DNA of 64,000 nt from Streptomyces sp. TN58 (GTDB lineage Bacteria; Actinomycetota; Actinomycetes; Streptomycetales; Streptomycetaceae). The notes beneath the pieces are model-generated. The model did no database searches. It was not told the DNA's origin and saw nothing but the letters and a program-made list of their open reading frames with translations. Positions 30,940-39,062 of this stretch are shown here, piece by piece; position 1 is the first letter of the stretch, and the number at the start of each line of letters is the position of its first letter. Where the stretch lies: NCBI RefSeq assembly GCF_001941845.1, contig NZ_CP018870.1, forward strand, positions 3,566,501 to 3,630,500. Direction: 5' to 3'. The position numbers were made by a program, and so were the translations under genes.

Positions 30940-32771
30940 GCCGTGACTTCCTTCGTGGACCGGGCCGCCGGGGCGGCGGCGCCGCTGAGCAACTGGGCAC
31001 TGACCAGTTCGCTGTAGGCGGGGCTGGAGTCGAGCAGTTCGTCGTGCGTGCCCTCGGCGATGACCCGGCCGCGGTCCATGACGACGACCTTCGCGGCGTG
31101 CCGGACGGTGGACAGGCGGTGCGCGACCACCAGGACCGCCCGGTCCTCGGCGAGGGTGTCGACGATCTGCCGCAGCCGCTGCTCGTTGACGCTGTCGAGC
31201 TGCGAGGACGGCTCGTCGAGGAGGACCAGGCTCCCTTCCGCCAGTACCGCGCGGGCCAGGGCGACCCGCTGGCGCTGCCCGCCGGAGAGGTCGTGGGCGC
31301 CGCCGAGGACGGTGTCCAGGCCGTCGGGCAGCGCCCGGACGGAGGTGTCGAGGCCGACCGCGGCGAGCGCCGCGTACAGCTCCTCGTCGGTCGGTACGGC
31401 GGCCAGGCCCAGGCTCAGGTTGGCCCGTACGGTGTCGCCGAGCAGGGTGAACGCCTGGTCGACGAAGGCGATCCGGCCGCGCAGCTCGTTCAGCGGCAGG
31501 CGCGCGGCCTCCTCGCCGAACAGGTGCACACGGCCCGACTGCGGCTCCATGAACCGTTCGATGAGGGCCAGCGCGGTGGACTTGCCGGCGCCGGAGAGAC
31601 CGACGACGGCCGTCAGACCCTGGGCGGGCACCTCGAAGTCCACGCCGCGCAGGACGGGTTCGTCGCCATAGCCGAAGGTCACGTCCTCGAAGCGGACGGC
31701 GGGGGCCGGACCGGGGGTGTTCCGGCCGCCCGCCGTCCGGGCCGGCTCCGCCGCGGCGGGCGCCAGGTCCTCCACCGGTAGGGCGAAGACGTCGTTGAAC
31801 CGCTGCCGGGAGGTGAGCCCGGCCTGGATCTGCGCGGCACCGGAGGCCGCCATGATCAGGGGAGCGGTCAGCTGGAGCAGGTAGAGGAGGAAGGCGACGA
31901 AGTCGGGGAGGGCGAGGTCACCGGAGACGAGCCGGGCGCCGCCGCCGAGCAGCACGGTCAGCAGGGCGATCTGCTGGCCCAGGTTGATCACGGGGACGAC
32001 CAGCGACTCCATGCGCGCCGCGTCCACGCCGAGCTTCTCCAGCCGCCGTGCGTGACCGTCCAGCGTGCGGCCGACCCGCTCCTCCGCCCGGTACGCCTTG
32101 ATGACGACGAGGGCGTCGAGCGCGGTGATGAACTGGTGGGTCAGCGTGCCGATGTCGTCCTGCATGTTCTGGTACGTGCGCCGGAGCCCGCGGATCACGA
32201 CGGCGACGAAGGCCAGGGCGCACACGAACCCGGCCAGGGTGATCAGCAGCAGCACCCAGTCCAGGACGCCCATGATGACGATGGTGCCGAGCAGGGTGAT
32301 CGCGGCCATCGGGAGCTGGATCGGCCCGATGTTGATGGCGCCCTTGAGCTGCATGGCGTCGGCGGTCAGCCGGGTGGCGAGGTCGCCGCTGCCCACCGCC
32401 TTGGCGTCGGACAGCCGCATGGCCAGGCCGCGCCGCATCGTGGTGATGCGCAGCCGGCGGACCAGCTGCTCGCCGAGGCGGGACAGCAGGAACGCGGCGA
32501 GCGCGCCCGCCAGGGCGGAGCCCAGTCCGGTGCCGATCATCAGCAGGGCGGCCCGGGTGAGTCCCTGGCCCTGCTGGACCTGCTGGACCAGCTCGGCGAC
32601 GACCAGCGGCAGTGCGAGGGTGGCGGCGGCGGAGACCGCCGCGAGCAGGGCGATCACGGCCATCTGGAGCCGGTTGCCGGGCCGGAACAGCTCGCGCAGG
32701 ATGCGCAGCTCACCGTCCCAGGAGTCGGCGGCGCGTTCGGCGGACGCCTCGGTCTTGGTGGTGACGGTCAT
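30936..32771 (-). CDS. ABC exporter, fused transmembrane and ATPase domains
   Basis: From ATG 32771 the product is 611 residues. Six transmembrane helices fill the N-terminal half (VIALLAAVSAAATLALPLVVAEL and others), followed by an ATPase with Walker A GLSGAGKST, signature LSGGQRQR, Walker B VLLDEPSSQLDS and switch His in VAHRLST. There is no N-terminal C39 peptidase, so leader removal must be done elsewhere, presumably by the M16 protein. The likely job is export of the mature lanthipeptide. It overlaps the neighbouring permease gene by ATGA at 32768-32771. Confidence 0.92.
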   Translation of the reverse strand: MTVTTKTEASAERAADSWDGELRILRELFRPGNRLQMAVIALLAAVSAAATLALPLVVAELVQQVQQGQGLTRAALLMIGTGLGSALAGALAAFLLSRLGEQLVRRLRITTMRRGLAMRLSDAKAVGSGDLATRLTADAMQLKGAINIGPIQLPMAAITLLGTIVIMGVLDWVLLLITLAGFVCALAFVAVVIRGLRRTYQNMQDDIGTLTHQFITALDALVVIKAYRAEERVGRTLDGHARRLEKLGVDAARMESLVVPVINLGQQIALLTVLLGGGARLVSGDLALPDFVAFLLYLLQLTAPLIMAASGAAQIQAGLTSRQRFNDVFALPVEDLAPAAAEPARTAGGRNTPGPAPAVRFEDVTFGYGDEPVLRGVDFEVPAQGLTAVVGLSGAGKSTALALIERFMEPQSGRVHLFGEEAARLPLNELRGRIAFVDQAFTLLGDTVRANLSLGLAAVPTDEELYAALAAVGLDTSVRALPDGLDTVLGGAHDLSGGQRQRVALARAVLAEGSLVLLDEPSSQLDSVNEQRLRQIVDTLAEDRAVLVVAHRLSTVRHAAKVVVMDRGRVIAEGTHDELLDSSPAYSELVSAQLLSGAAAPAARSTKEVTA

Positions 32772-33991
32772 GACATTCCCCCCAGTCGGGCGTTGCGCAG
32801 GGCGGTCCGGGCCTTGACGATGCCGCCGTGCTGGAGCAGGCCACCGATGTAGATCCGGCCGCCGACGCGCAGCAGCGCGGCGATCGAACCGAGCAGCAGG
32901 ACGGCGGCCAGGGCGACCTCCCACCACGGCACGTTCTCGCTCGCCATCCGGACCGGCATGACGGCCGAGGACAGGCCCGGCACCAGGGACAGCACCCGGG
33001 TGAGGGTGTCGCTGATCCCGGTGAAGGGCGCCAGCGCGGCCATCAGGCTCAAGGTCTGGAGCATGCTGACCGGGCCGGCCGCGTGCTGGAGGTCCTCGGC
33101 CCGGGAGGCCAGGGCCCCCGCGACGGCCCACAGGGCGGCGAATCCCAGGAAGCCGGGGATGAACCAGAGCACCACGGACACGCTGGTGCCGATCGCGTCG
33201 GCCGGCGCGTCCACCAGGTCGGCGGCGATGGCGACCGTGACGCCGCCCGCCGCCATGGCGCTGATCTGCACGAACGCCACGAGCCCGATGCCGAGCACCT
33301 TGCCCGCCAGCAGCTGCCAGGCGTGCACCTTGGCCAGCAGCACCTCCACGATGCGGCTGGACTTCTCCTCCAGGACGCCCTGGGCGATGCCCTGGCCGAA
33401 CATGAAGGTCAGGAAGAACAGGGCCATCACGCCGATCGCGGCGGTCATGGTCCGCTCGGTCCTGCGGTCCGCGTCCGGGTCGAGCGCGGACACGGTCAGC
33501 GGCTGTACGGCCAGGGCCCGCGCGATCGCGGGGTCGGTCAGTCCGCCGTCCCGCAGCCGTTCGGTGGTCTGCGCCGTGCGGTGGGCCTCGTACAGCGGGC
33601 CGGCCAGCGGCTCGGGGAGCTTCTCGCGGACCAGGACCCGGCCCTCGCCGACCAGCGCGGCGTCGGCCTTCTCCGCCCGTACGGCGGCCTCCGCGGCCGC
33701 CTCGTTCTCGTAGGAGACGACCTCCACGCCGCGCGCGCCACCGTCGCCGGATGCCCCGGCGGTCTGCGCGCGCAGCGATTCGGTCAGGTCCCGGTGTTCG
33801 CCGACGACGGCGAGGACCGGACGGTCCGCGGCGCCGGTGAAGACCTTCTGCAGCCCGAGGGCACCGCAGAACACCAGGATCATCATGACGAGGGAGGCCC
33901 ACAGCTCCTTGCGCTGGAACTGCGTGACGATCTCGCGCCAGGCGACGAGGCCGACGAGGGTGAGCGGCCCGTGCGGGGTGTTCCGGTTCAT
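32768..33991 (-). CDS. ABC-2 type permease
   Basis: From ATG 33991 the product is 407 residues with a NatB/ABC-2 layout: one N-terminal helix (WASLVMMILVFCGALG), a large extracytoplasmic loop of about 150 residues, then five or six helices starting at MTAAIGVMALFFLTFMFG. The cytoplasmic EEKSSRIVEVLLAKVHAWQLLAGK segment is the conserved coupling loop of this family. It pairs with the ATPase gene just upstream (ATGA overlap) and may form the self-immunity or a second export pump. Role inferred. Confidence 0.9.
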   Translation of the reverse strand: MNRNTPHGPLTLVGLVAWREIVTQFQRKELWASLVMMILVFCGALGLQKVFTGAADRPVLAVVGEHRDLTESLRAQTAGASGDGGARGVEVVSYENEAAAEAAVRAEKADAALVGEGRVLVREKLPEPLAGPLYEAHRTAQTTERLRDGGLTDPAIARALAVQPLTVSALDPDADRRTERTMTAAIGVMALFFLTFMFGQGIAQGVLEEKSSRIVEVLLAKVHAWQLLAGKVLGIGLVAFVQISAMAAGGVTVAIAADLVDAPADAIGTSVSVVLWFIPGFLGFAALWAVAGALASRAEDLQHAAGPVSMLQTLSLMAALAPFTGISDTLTRVLSLVPGLSSAVMPVRMASENVPWWEVALAAVLLLGSIAALLRVGGRIYIGGLLQHGGIVKARTALRNARLGGMS

Positions 33992-34875
33992 GCTGCCACC
34001 GCCTCGCGGAAGATTTCGGTCAGGGACGACTCGCGCCAGGCGAAGTGGACGATGTCGCCGTGGGTCTGGGCGGCCGAGAGGATCTCCCGTACGGAGACCT
34101 GCTCCTCGACCTCCAGCGTGTAGCGGTCGTGGCGCGCCTCGACGACGCGGGTGCCGGCAACGGCCGACGCCCACCCGGCCGGAGCGCCCTCCAGGGCGAT
34201 CTCCAGGCGGCGGGTGGTCTTGCCGCGCAGTTCCTCCACCGTCCCCTCGGCGACCAGGGCGCCGTCGCGGACGATGCCCACCCGGTCGCACAGCCGCTCC
34301 ACCAGGTCGAGCTGGTGGCTGGAGAAGACGACGGGCACGCCGTCGCGGGTGAACTCGGTCAGTGCCTGCGCCATCGCGTCGGAGGCGACCGGGTCAAGGC
34401 CGGAGAAGGGCTCGTCCAGGATCAGCACGCCCGGGCGGTGGATCAGGGCGGCGATCAGCTGGACCTTCTGCTGATTGCCCAGCGACAGCTTGTCCAGCAC
34501 GTCCTTGGGGCCCATCTTGACCCCGAGGCGCTCGATCCACTCGTCGGCCCGGGCCTTGGCCTCGCGGGCCCCCATGCCGCTGAGCCGGGCGAAGTAGACG
34601 AGCTGGTCGCGGGGACGCATCTTGCCGTACAGGCCCCGCTCCTCGGGCATGTAGCCGATGAGGCGGCGGCCGGCGCTGTCGACGGGGCGGCCCTCGAAGC
34701 GGACCTCGCCGGTGTCGGCGGCCAGCATGCCGAGCGCGATGCGCATGGCGGTGGTCTTGCCGGCGCCGTTGGCCCCGCAGAACCCGTACAGCTCACCGGG
34801 GCGGACCTGGAAGGACAGTCCGCGCAGGACCTTCTTGTCGCCGAACGCCTTGGTGAGAGCGTCGAACTCAAGCAC
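33988..34875 (-). CDS. ABC transporter ATP-binding protein
   Basis: From GTG 34875 the product is 295 residues: VLEFDALTKAFGDKKVLRGLSF, Walker A GANGAGKTT, a LSLGNQQKVQL signature, Walker B VLILDEPFSGLDP, and a C-terminal DUF4162-like extension of about 70 residues typical of ATPases that partner ABC-2 permeases. Its start overlaps the end of the methyltransferase gene by eight bases and its stop overlaps the permease start. Together with the permease it forms an ABC-2 pump, a common self-resistance device in lantibiotic clusters. Confidence 0.92.
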   Translation of the reverse strand: MLEFDALTKAFGDKKVLRGLSFQVRPGELYGFCGANGAGKTTAMRIALGMLAADTGEVRFEGRPVDSAGRRLIGYMPEERGLYGKMRPRDQLVYFARLSGMGAREAKARADEWIERLGVKMGPKDVLDKLSLGNQQKVQLIAALIHRPGVLILDEPFSGLDPVASDAMAQALTEFTRDGVPVVFSSHQLDLVERLCDRVGIVRDGALVAEGTVEELRGKTTRRLEIALEGAPAGWASAVAGTRVVEARHDRYTLEVEEQVSVREILSAAQTHGDIVHFAWRESSLTEIFREAVAA

Positions 34876-35917
34876 CGGCCACCTCCGGGACGCGGTCCCC
34901 GGCGACGGCCGGGGAGAACTCGACGACGGACCGCACCGGGGTGACCGGACCCTGCCAGGTCGGGGTGAGACCGGCCCGGTCGGCCAGGTCCTTGACGGCC
35001 TCGACGGTCCGGGCGGGGACCGGGACGGTGGCGGCGACGCGCAGCGCGGTGTCGGCGGCGGCCAGGCCCGTGCCCGTCTCGGGCAGGTTGATCTCGGCGA
35101 GGAGCACCCGCCCGTCGGGACCGGCGGCCTCGGCGACGCGGCGCAGGATGGCCACGGACTTCTCGTCGCTCCAGTCGGCGAGGATCCCCGACAGCAGGTA
35201 GACGTCGTGTCCCTTGGGCAGTTCCTCGAAGAAGCTGGCGGCGACGGCGCTGCCGCGGTCGGCCAGGCCGGCCTCCTCGATGCGGCGGGCGGCGATCCCC
35301 GCGACGTTGGGCAGGTCGATGACGGTGCCCCGCAGGTGCGGGTGGGCACGCAGCAGCTCGATGAGCAGGGTGCCGTTGTTGCCGCCGACGTCGGCGACGC
35401 TGCGGACCGTCGACCAGTCGTACGCGCGGATGACGGCGTCGGCGTCCCAGCCGGCCACGGTCGGCCCCTCCGCCTCCAGGGCTCTGACGTAGACCGGGTC
35501 GGTGTTGATCTCGTCCCAGTAGTCGCGGCCGAACACGGCGGCGTGGGAGGCCTCCCCGGTCCGCACGGTGTGCAGCAGGCCCACCAGTCCGAGGGAGACA
35601 CGGCCGAACAGGCCCTCCATGCTGAGGTACTGGGCCAGGCTCGGCTCATGGGTGCGCAGCAGGGGGCGGGAGAGGTCGGTGAGGGCGTGGACGCCGTCGG
35701 CGTCGACCGTGAACAGCCCCAGTTCCACGAGGTAGCGCAGGAGCTTCGCGAACACCTCGGGGTGCGCGCCGGCCCGTTCGGCCAGCGTCGCGGCAGTGCC
35801 ACCTCCTTCAGCCACCAGGTCGGCGATGCCGAGGGTGGCGGCCACGCGGACGGCGTTGGGCTTGAGGAGGTCGGACATGTCGAGGAGGGTCTGGGTGTGT
35901 GCGCTGTTGTCGGTCAT
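34868..35917 (-). CDS. SAM-dependent methyltransferase (COMT-like, dimerisation plus Rossmann domain)
   Basis: The product has 349 residues. A helical dimerisation domain occupies the first 110 residues, followed by a Rossmann methyltransferase with SAM motif VADVGGNNGTLL near 175, VIDLPNVAG (motif II acid), a FFEELPKGHDVYLLSGILADWSD segment and VLLAEINLPE. The family methylates O or N atoms. Lexapeptide-type products carry an N,N-dimethylated N-terminus, so tailoring of the lanthipeptide is the natural guess. It is the first gene after the precursor block, separated from it by 174 bases with a strong hairpin. Confidence 0.88.
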   Translation of the reverse strand: MTDNSAHTQTLLDMSDLLKPNAVRVAATLGIADLVAEGGGTAATLAERAGAHPEVFAKLLRYLVELGLFTVDADGVHALTDLSRPLLRTHEPSLAQYLSMEGLFGRVSLGLVGLLHTVRTGEASHAAVFGRDYWDEINTDPVYVRALEAEGPTVAGWDADAVIRAYDWSTVRSVADVGGNNGTLLIELLRAHPHLRGTVIDLPNVAGIAARRIEEAGLADRGSAVAASFFEELPKGHDVYLLSGILADWSDEKSVAILRRVAEAAGPDGRVLLAEINLPETGTGLAAADTALRVAATVPVPARTVEAVKDLADRAGLTPTWQGPVTPVRSVVEFSPAVAGDRVPEVAGA

Positions 35918-36052
35918 TCGCCTGGGCTTCCCGTTGTGGAGTGAGGGGTTCGATGGGCACGGGGCCCGGAAGTGGGGCGGGCACGGTGCCCGGAAGTCAG
36001 GTGGGGGCGCGGGGGCCCGGGGGCGGGGCGCGGTGCCGTGACGCCCCGGGGG

Positions 36053-36084
36053 GCGGCGGGTGCCCGGAGTCGGGCACCCGCCGC
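36053..36084 (-). terminator. Perfect 14-bp hairpin between precursor genes and the downstream operon
   Basis: Left arm 36053-36066 and right arm 36071-36084 pair without mismatch around a four-base loop. The hairpin begins eight bases after the stop of the precursor gene at 36092-36262 (minus strand). There is no clear U tract. It probably acts as an intrinsic attenuator or 3' stabiliser, so precursor mRNA exceeds mRNA for the modification genes that follow. Just beyond it (35955-36000) the motif GGGCACGGTGCCCGG occurs twice in near-identical form. Confidence 0.65.
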
Positions 36085-36091
36085 GGGCGTT

Positions 36092-36262
36092 CTAGCCCGG
36101 CCCGTTGGTGGTGACGTAGCTGAGCGCGAAGCTCGCCACGGCGCCGCAGAACGGGGTGGTGGCCGGGGCGCCGGTCACCGCATCGACCTCGATCTCGTCG
36201 GCGTCGGCATAGGACTCGTAACCCGTCACCAGGTCTTCGAGCGTGCTCTGGTCGTTTCTCAT
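36092..36262 (-). CDS. Class V lanthipeptide precursor, copy 1
   Basis: A 56-residue peptide with a strong ribosome site (GAAGGGAG, nine bases before ATG 36262). The leader is acidic with spaced aromatic residues (LVTGYESYADADEIEVDAVT). The core begins near GAPA-TTPFC and continues GAVASFALSYVTTNGPG. There is one Cys (39) and several Ser/Thr, so at most one lanthionine is possible, with other residues left dehydrated or reduced. The TTPxC start matches that of the third precursor and the general xPC start of known class V cores. It is 50/56 identical to copy 2. Confidence 0.85.
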   Translation of the reverse strand: MRNDQSTLEDLVTGYESYADADEIEVDAVTGAPATTPFCGAVASFALSYVTTNGPG

Positions 36263-36320
36263 GGCGGTCGTCTCCCTTCAAATCGTGTGTGTGGATGATG
36301 AGTTGGAGTGAGGCTCCGGC

Positions 36321-36491
36321 TTAACCGGGTCCGTTGGTGGTGACGTAGCTGAGCATGAAGCTCGCGGCGGCACCGCAGAACGGGGTGGTGGCCGGGGCGC
36401 CGGTCACCGCGTCGACCTCGATCTCGTCGGCGTCGGCATAGGACTCGTAACCCGTCACCAGCTCCTCAAGGGTGTTCTGGTCGTGGGACAT
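36321..36491 (-). CDS. Class V lanthipeptide precursor, copy 2
   Basis: This is a 56-residue near-duplicate of copy 1, differing at positions 2, 3, 6, 10, 42 and 46 only, two of which (V/A at 42, A/M at 46) fall in the core. GGGAGGTGA lies eight bases before ATG 36491. The core again starts TTPFC and ends in VTTNGPG without a C-terminal Cys, so it cannot be a substrate for C-terminal cysteine decarboxylation. Two almost identical non-Cys-ending cores beside one Cys-ending core suggest two product types from one cluster. Confidence 0.85.
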   Translation of the reverse strand: MSHDQNTLEELVTGYESYADADEIEVDAVTGAPATTPFCGAAASFMLSYVTTNGPG

Positions 36492-36558
36492 GTGGTTCAC
36501 CTCCCTTCGTCGGCTCGTTGCGTACGGGAGGACGGCGGCTGCGGGAATCCCGCGGGGA

Positions 36559-36765
36559 TCAGCAGCCGAGCTTGTAGGTGGCGCCACCGGCGGCGGAGGC
36601 GGCGGCCGAGGCGCACCAGCCGGAGGACACCGCGGACGCGGCGACGGTCGCGGCGCAGACCGGGGTGGTGGCCGGGGCGTCGGCGACCGCCTGGATGCCC
36701 AGCTCCGAGGCCTCGGCGTAGGTGTTGTAGCCGGCGACCAGGTCCATCATCGAAGCGTTGTCCAT
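36559..36765 (-). CDS. Class V lanthipeptide precursor, Cys-terminated core
   Basis: A 68-residue peptide with AAGGAG seven bases before ATG 36765. The leader MDNASMMDLVAGYNTYAEAS resembles that of copies 1 and 2 (LV-x-GY-x-x-YA). The core starts at about residue 33 with TTPVC, continues AATVAASAVSSGWC and ends GGATYKLGC. Cys residues are 37, 51 and 68; Ser/Thr available are 33, 34, 40, 44, 47, 48, 53, 57 and 63. The C-terminal Cys with Thr63 upstream fits an aminovinyl-(methyl)cysteine ring made by the flavoprotein. Remaining Ser could become D-Ala through the F420 enzyme. It is first in transcription order. Confidence 0.9.
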   Translation of the reverse strand: MDNASMMDLVAGYNTYAEASELGIQAVADAPATTPVCAATVAASAVSSGWCASAAASAAGGATYKLGC

Positions 36766-36893
36766 GGTTCTTCTCCTTGTGGAAGGGTGCCCGGTGGGCA
36801 CCTGAGAGGTGTGCCGTACGTGGTGCACGTGCGGTACGTACTGAGGTGGAAGCAGGGAGCGGGTGCGCGGGGCACTCACGCCCTGCAGCCCCC
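36766..36893 (-). promoter_or_regulatory. Region between the lyase gene and the precursor block
   Basis: These 128 bases separate the HopA1-like gene from the first precursor and hold the precursor ribosome site. Two inverted repeats are visible: GTGCCC/GGGCAC near 36787-36800, and a larger imperfect palindrome around CGTACGTGGTGCACGTGCGGTACG near 36813-36838. They could be an attenuator and an operator for separate precursor transcription. I cannot name a -10/-35 pair. Confidence 0.4.
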
Positions 36894-37946
36894 TCAGGCC
36901 GCGGCGGCCGTCGGGGCGGTGCCGGTCGCGCCCGGGGTCACCGGTGCGGGGAGTTCCGGCGAGGTGAGGTTGCGCGCCGGACGGTGCGGGTCGATGCCGG
37001 CCTGGGTGAAGCGGGCCGTGAGCGCCTCGGTCAGCGGGATTCCGTGCCGGGCCCGGTCGAGCAGGGCTTCGGCGGCGGCGCCGGCGCGGTGCTGTCCGAA
37101 GCTGAGGCCGCGCATGGCCGGCCGGTGGTCCGCGGGCTCGAAGGCCACGCCGACGCCGGGGGCGACGCGGTGGACGAAGTGCGATGTCTCGGCGCCCAGT
37201 CCGGGCAGGGACGGCGCCAGTTCGGCGAGGACCGGAACTGCGTGCCAGGCGTCGGGCTGGAGGTAGACGACGAGGGCGTCGCGCCTCGGGTAGAGCGGCA
37301 GGCAGGAGAGGACCTTGGCCTGGTAGGCGATCTCCAGCTCGTTGAGCCGGGTCAGGACGGCCCGCCAGGCGTCCGGGGCGGCCTGGGAGTCGCTCAGGTT
37401 CAGGTAGACGCGCAGCAGTTCCGTCGGCGCGCCCCGGTTGACCGGGCTGGTGACGACGAAGAAGCCGGGGGAGAGCGCGGGCCGCGCGGCGGGCACGCCG
37501 AGTTCGACGCGGGTGCCGGGTGCCGGGGCGGTGACGCTCATGGTCTGCCGGGGGACCCATGTCCGGATGCCGTCCCGCAGGACGAGCACGTCGGCGGCGT
37601 CGGCGGGGGTGCCGGCCGGCTGGGGAAGCACCACGGCCTCGGCGGTGACGGTGCGGTGCGGTACGGCGTCGCCGAGGCGCCGCTCGAAGTCGGTGTCGCG
37701 CAGGATCCGCGGCAGCTTGGAGGCCGACTCGTCCTGGCCGGAGTGCAGGGTCTCGTACAGGGCGGTGCCGAGGAGGGTCTTGAGCTCACCGGGGCTGTCC
37801 GCGGTCAGTTCGCGGCCCGCGACGGTCGCGGAGAGGCGGTCGTCGGCGATGCGTACGCGTTCCAGGGCCTGGAGCAGCGCGGCGGGCGGGGCTTCGGTAC
37901 CGGTGCCGGGGCCGGTGCTCGTTCTTGTTCTCGTTCCCGTGCTCAC
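36894..37946 (-). CDS. HopA1-family lyase, class V lanthipeptide dehydration (LxmY-like)
   Basis: From GTG 37946 (GTGA overlap with the kinase gene) the product is 350 residues. It has the features of HopA1-like proteins of class V clusters: an N-terminal helical part, then RVYLNLSDSQAAPDAWRAVL, a RLNELEIAYQAKVLSCLPLYP segment, RRDALVVYLQPDAW and a C-terminal SFGQHRAGAAAEALLDRAR with HGIPLTEALTARF. HopA1-type effectors carry a phospho-eliminating lyase activity. With the adjacent kinase it should convert Ser/Thr in the cores to Dha/Dhb. The N-terminal 25 residues are a Thr/Gly-rich tail. Similar in size and order to known class V clusters. Confidence 0.85.
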   Translation of the reverse strand: MSTGTRTRTSTGPGTGTEAPPAALLQALERVRIADDRLSATVAGRELTADSPGELKTLLGTALYETLHSGQDESASKLPRILRDTDFERRLGDAVPHRTVTAEAVVLPQPAGTPADAADVLVLRDGIRTWVPRQTMSVTAPAPGTRVELGVPAARPALSPGFFVVTSPVNRGAPTELLRVYLNLSDSQAAPDAWRAVLTRLNELEIAYQAKVLSCLPLYPRRDALVVYLQPDAWHAVPVLAELAPSLPGLGAETSHFVHRVAPGVGVAFEPADHRPAMRGLSFGQHRAGAAAEALLDRARHGIPLTEALTARFTQAGIDPHRPARNLTSPELPAPVTPGATGTAPTAAAA

Positions 37947-39049
37947 GGGGTTACCTCCAATCCGAGTGCGGTGACGAACTTCTGGGGGTGGAGAAGGATG
38001 TTGCGGCCGATGCCGGCGGCCGCCCGCTCGATGCCGGACAGGCGCATCCGCTGCGCGCTGCCTGCGATCAGGCGGTCGAGCATGTGCCAGCCGGCGAAGG
38101 CGGCGGCCCGCTCGGGGAGTCCGGGGTCCATGTCGGGGCGTACGGCGGCGTACGCCCGCCAGAAGTGCCGGATCTTGGGCCGCAGGCGTTCGATCTTGGC
38201 CACGCCGCGGCTGAGGATCGCCTCGTGGGTGAGCTCGTACTCCTCGGGCCCGCTGCCCTCTTCGTCGCCACGGGTGGTGACCACGTCGAGGATGGAGCGG
38301 TAGAGCCACTCGCCGGCGAAGCTGCCCACGTCGCGGGCGGGGTCGGCGAGCCGGAACTCCTCCCAGTCCGCCACGTACAGGCCCTCGTCGGTGAGCAGGA
38401 GCTGGTCGACGCGGAAGTCGCAGTGGGAGGGGACCTTGGGCGCGGCGGCCTCGGCGGCGCGCAGCCGCGTCAGTGCCTCGACCAGCTGTGCGTCGCTCTG
38501 CATCAGGCGCCAGGCCTGGAGTTCGGCGAAGCCCAGGTTGTCGAACATGCCCGGAGGCAGGCCCTGGAGGAAGTCCAGGGAGGGCAGCGCCGGCGGGGTG
38601 GTGTCCAGCTCCTCGGGGCCGGGGTGCTCCGCGCCGTGCAGGAGGCCGATGGCGCGGCCGACCTGGCCGGCCAGCTCGTCGTCGAAGCTCTCGTCCACCA
38701 TCAGCTCGGCCCCGCTGCGGGCGCCGTCGAGGTAGGTGAAGGCGACCAGCCGTTCGGCGGTGTCGTTGCCCAGGAAGACCGGGCCGCGCAGTGCGTGGGG
38801 CGGGAGGGTGACGGCGAACCGCTCGAAGGCGAGCAGGCGCCGCATCCGGTCGCGGACGTCATCGCCGGTTCCGACGAGCCGTTTGACGAAGACCTCGCGG
38901 CCGCTTTCCGTACTGCCGGCCCATATTTCGTTGCGGCCTATCGGCGCGGAGAGCGAATTCCTGTCGAAGTGGCCGAATCCCATACGGTCGAGAAAGGATT
39001 CCACCGCCGGAACTCCGTCGAGATCGACGGGAGCGAATGTGGTCGACAT
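37943..39049 (-). CDS. APH-like Ser/Thr kinase of class V lanthipeptide synthesis (LxmK-like)
   Basis: The product has 368 residues. The small lobe holds the EVFVKRLVG segment with the ATP lysine and an ERFAVTLPPHALRGP stretch. The catalytic loop is VPSHCDFRVDQLLL and the metal-binding loop is LYVADWEEFRLADPARDVG, both intact, unlike the degenerate homologue at 28305-29267. It would phosphorylate Ser/Thr side chains of the precursor for elimination by the HopA1-like partner, with which it is coupled by GTGA. It follows a small membrane-protein gene by 13 bases, the likely start of the operon. Confidence 0.87.
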   Translation of the reverse strand: MSTTFAPVDLDGVPAVESFLDRMGFGHFDRNSLSAPIGRNEIWAGSTESGREVFVKRLVGTGDDVRDRMRRLLAFERFAVTLPPHALRGPVFLGNDTAERLVAFTYLDGARSGAELMVDESFDDELAGQVGRAIGLLHGAEHPGPEELDTTPPALPSLDFLQGLPPGMFDNLGFAELQAWRLMQSDAQLVEALTRLRAAEAAAPKVPSHCDFRVDQLLLTDEGLYVADWEEFRLADPARDVGSFAGEWLYRSILDVVTTRGDEEGSGPEEYELTHEAILSRGVAKIERLRPKIRHFWRAYAAVRPDMDPGLPERAAAFAGWHMLDRLIAGSAQRMRLSGIERAAAGIGRNILLHPQKFVTALGLEVTP

Positions 39050-39062
39050 CGGGTGGCCGACC

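Larger units (their letters stand above)
36092..36491 (-). repeat. Tandem duplication of a precursor gene
   Basis: The intervals 36092-36262 and 36321-36491 are direct repeats offset by 229 bases and nearly identical at the DNA level across the leader and most of the core. The intergenic pieces differ. This is a recent local duplication of a precursor gene. Confidence 0.85.

Noticed and set aside
35950-36050. GC-rich direct repeats as a CRISPR array or origin
   Set aside because: Only two near-copies of a 15-base palindrome, with no regular spacers. No CRISPR array or cas gene was seen anywhere in the window.
36321-36587. Longer 88-residue version of precursor copy 2 starting at 36587
   Set aside because: The extra N-terminus overlaps the third precursor's coding sequence, and the strong ribosome site lies eight bases before ATG 36491.
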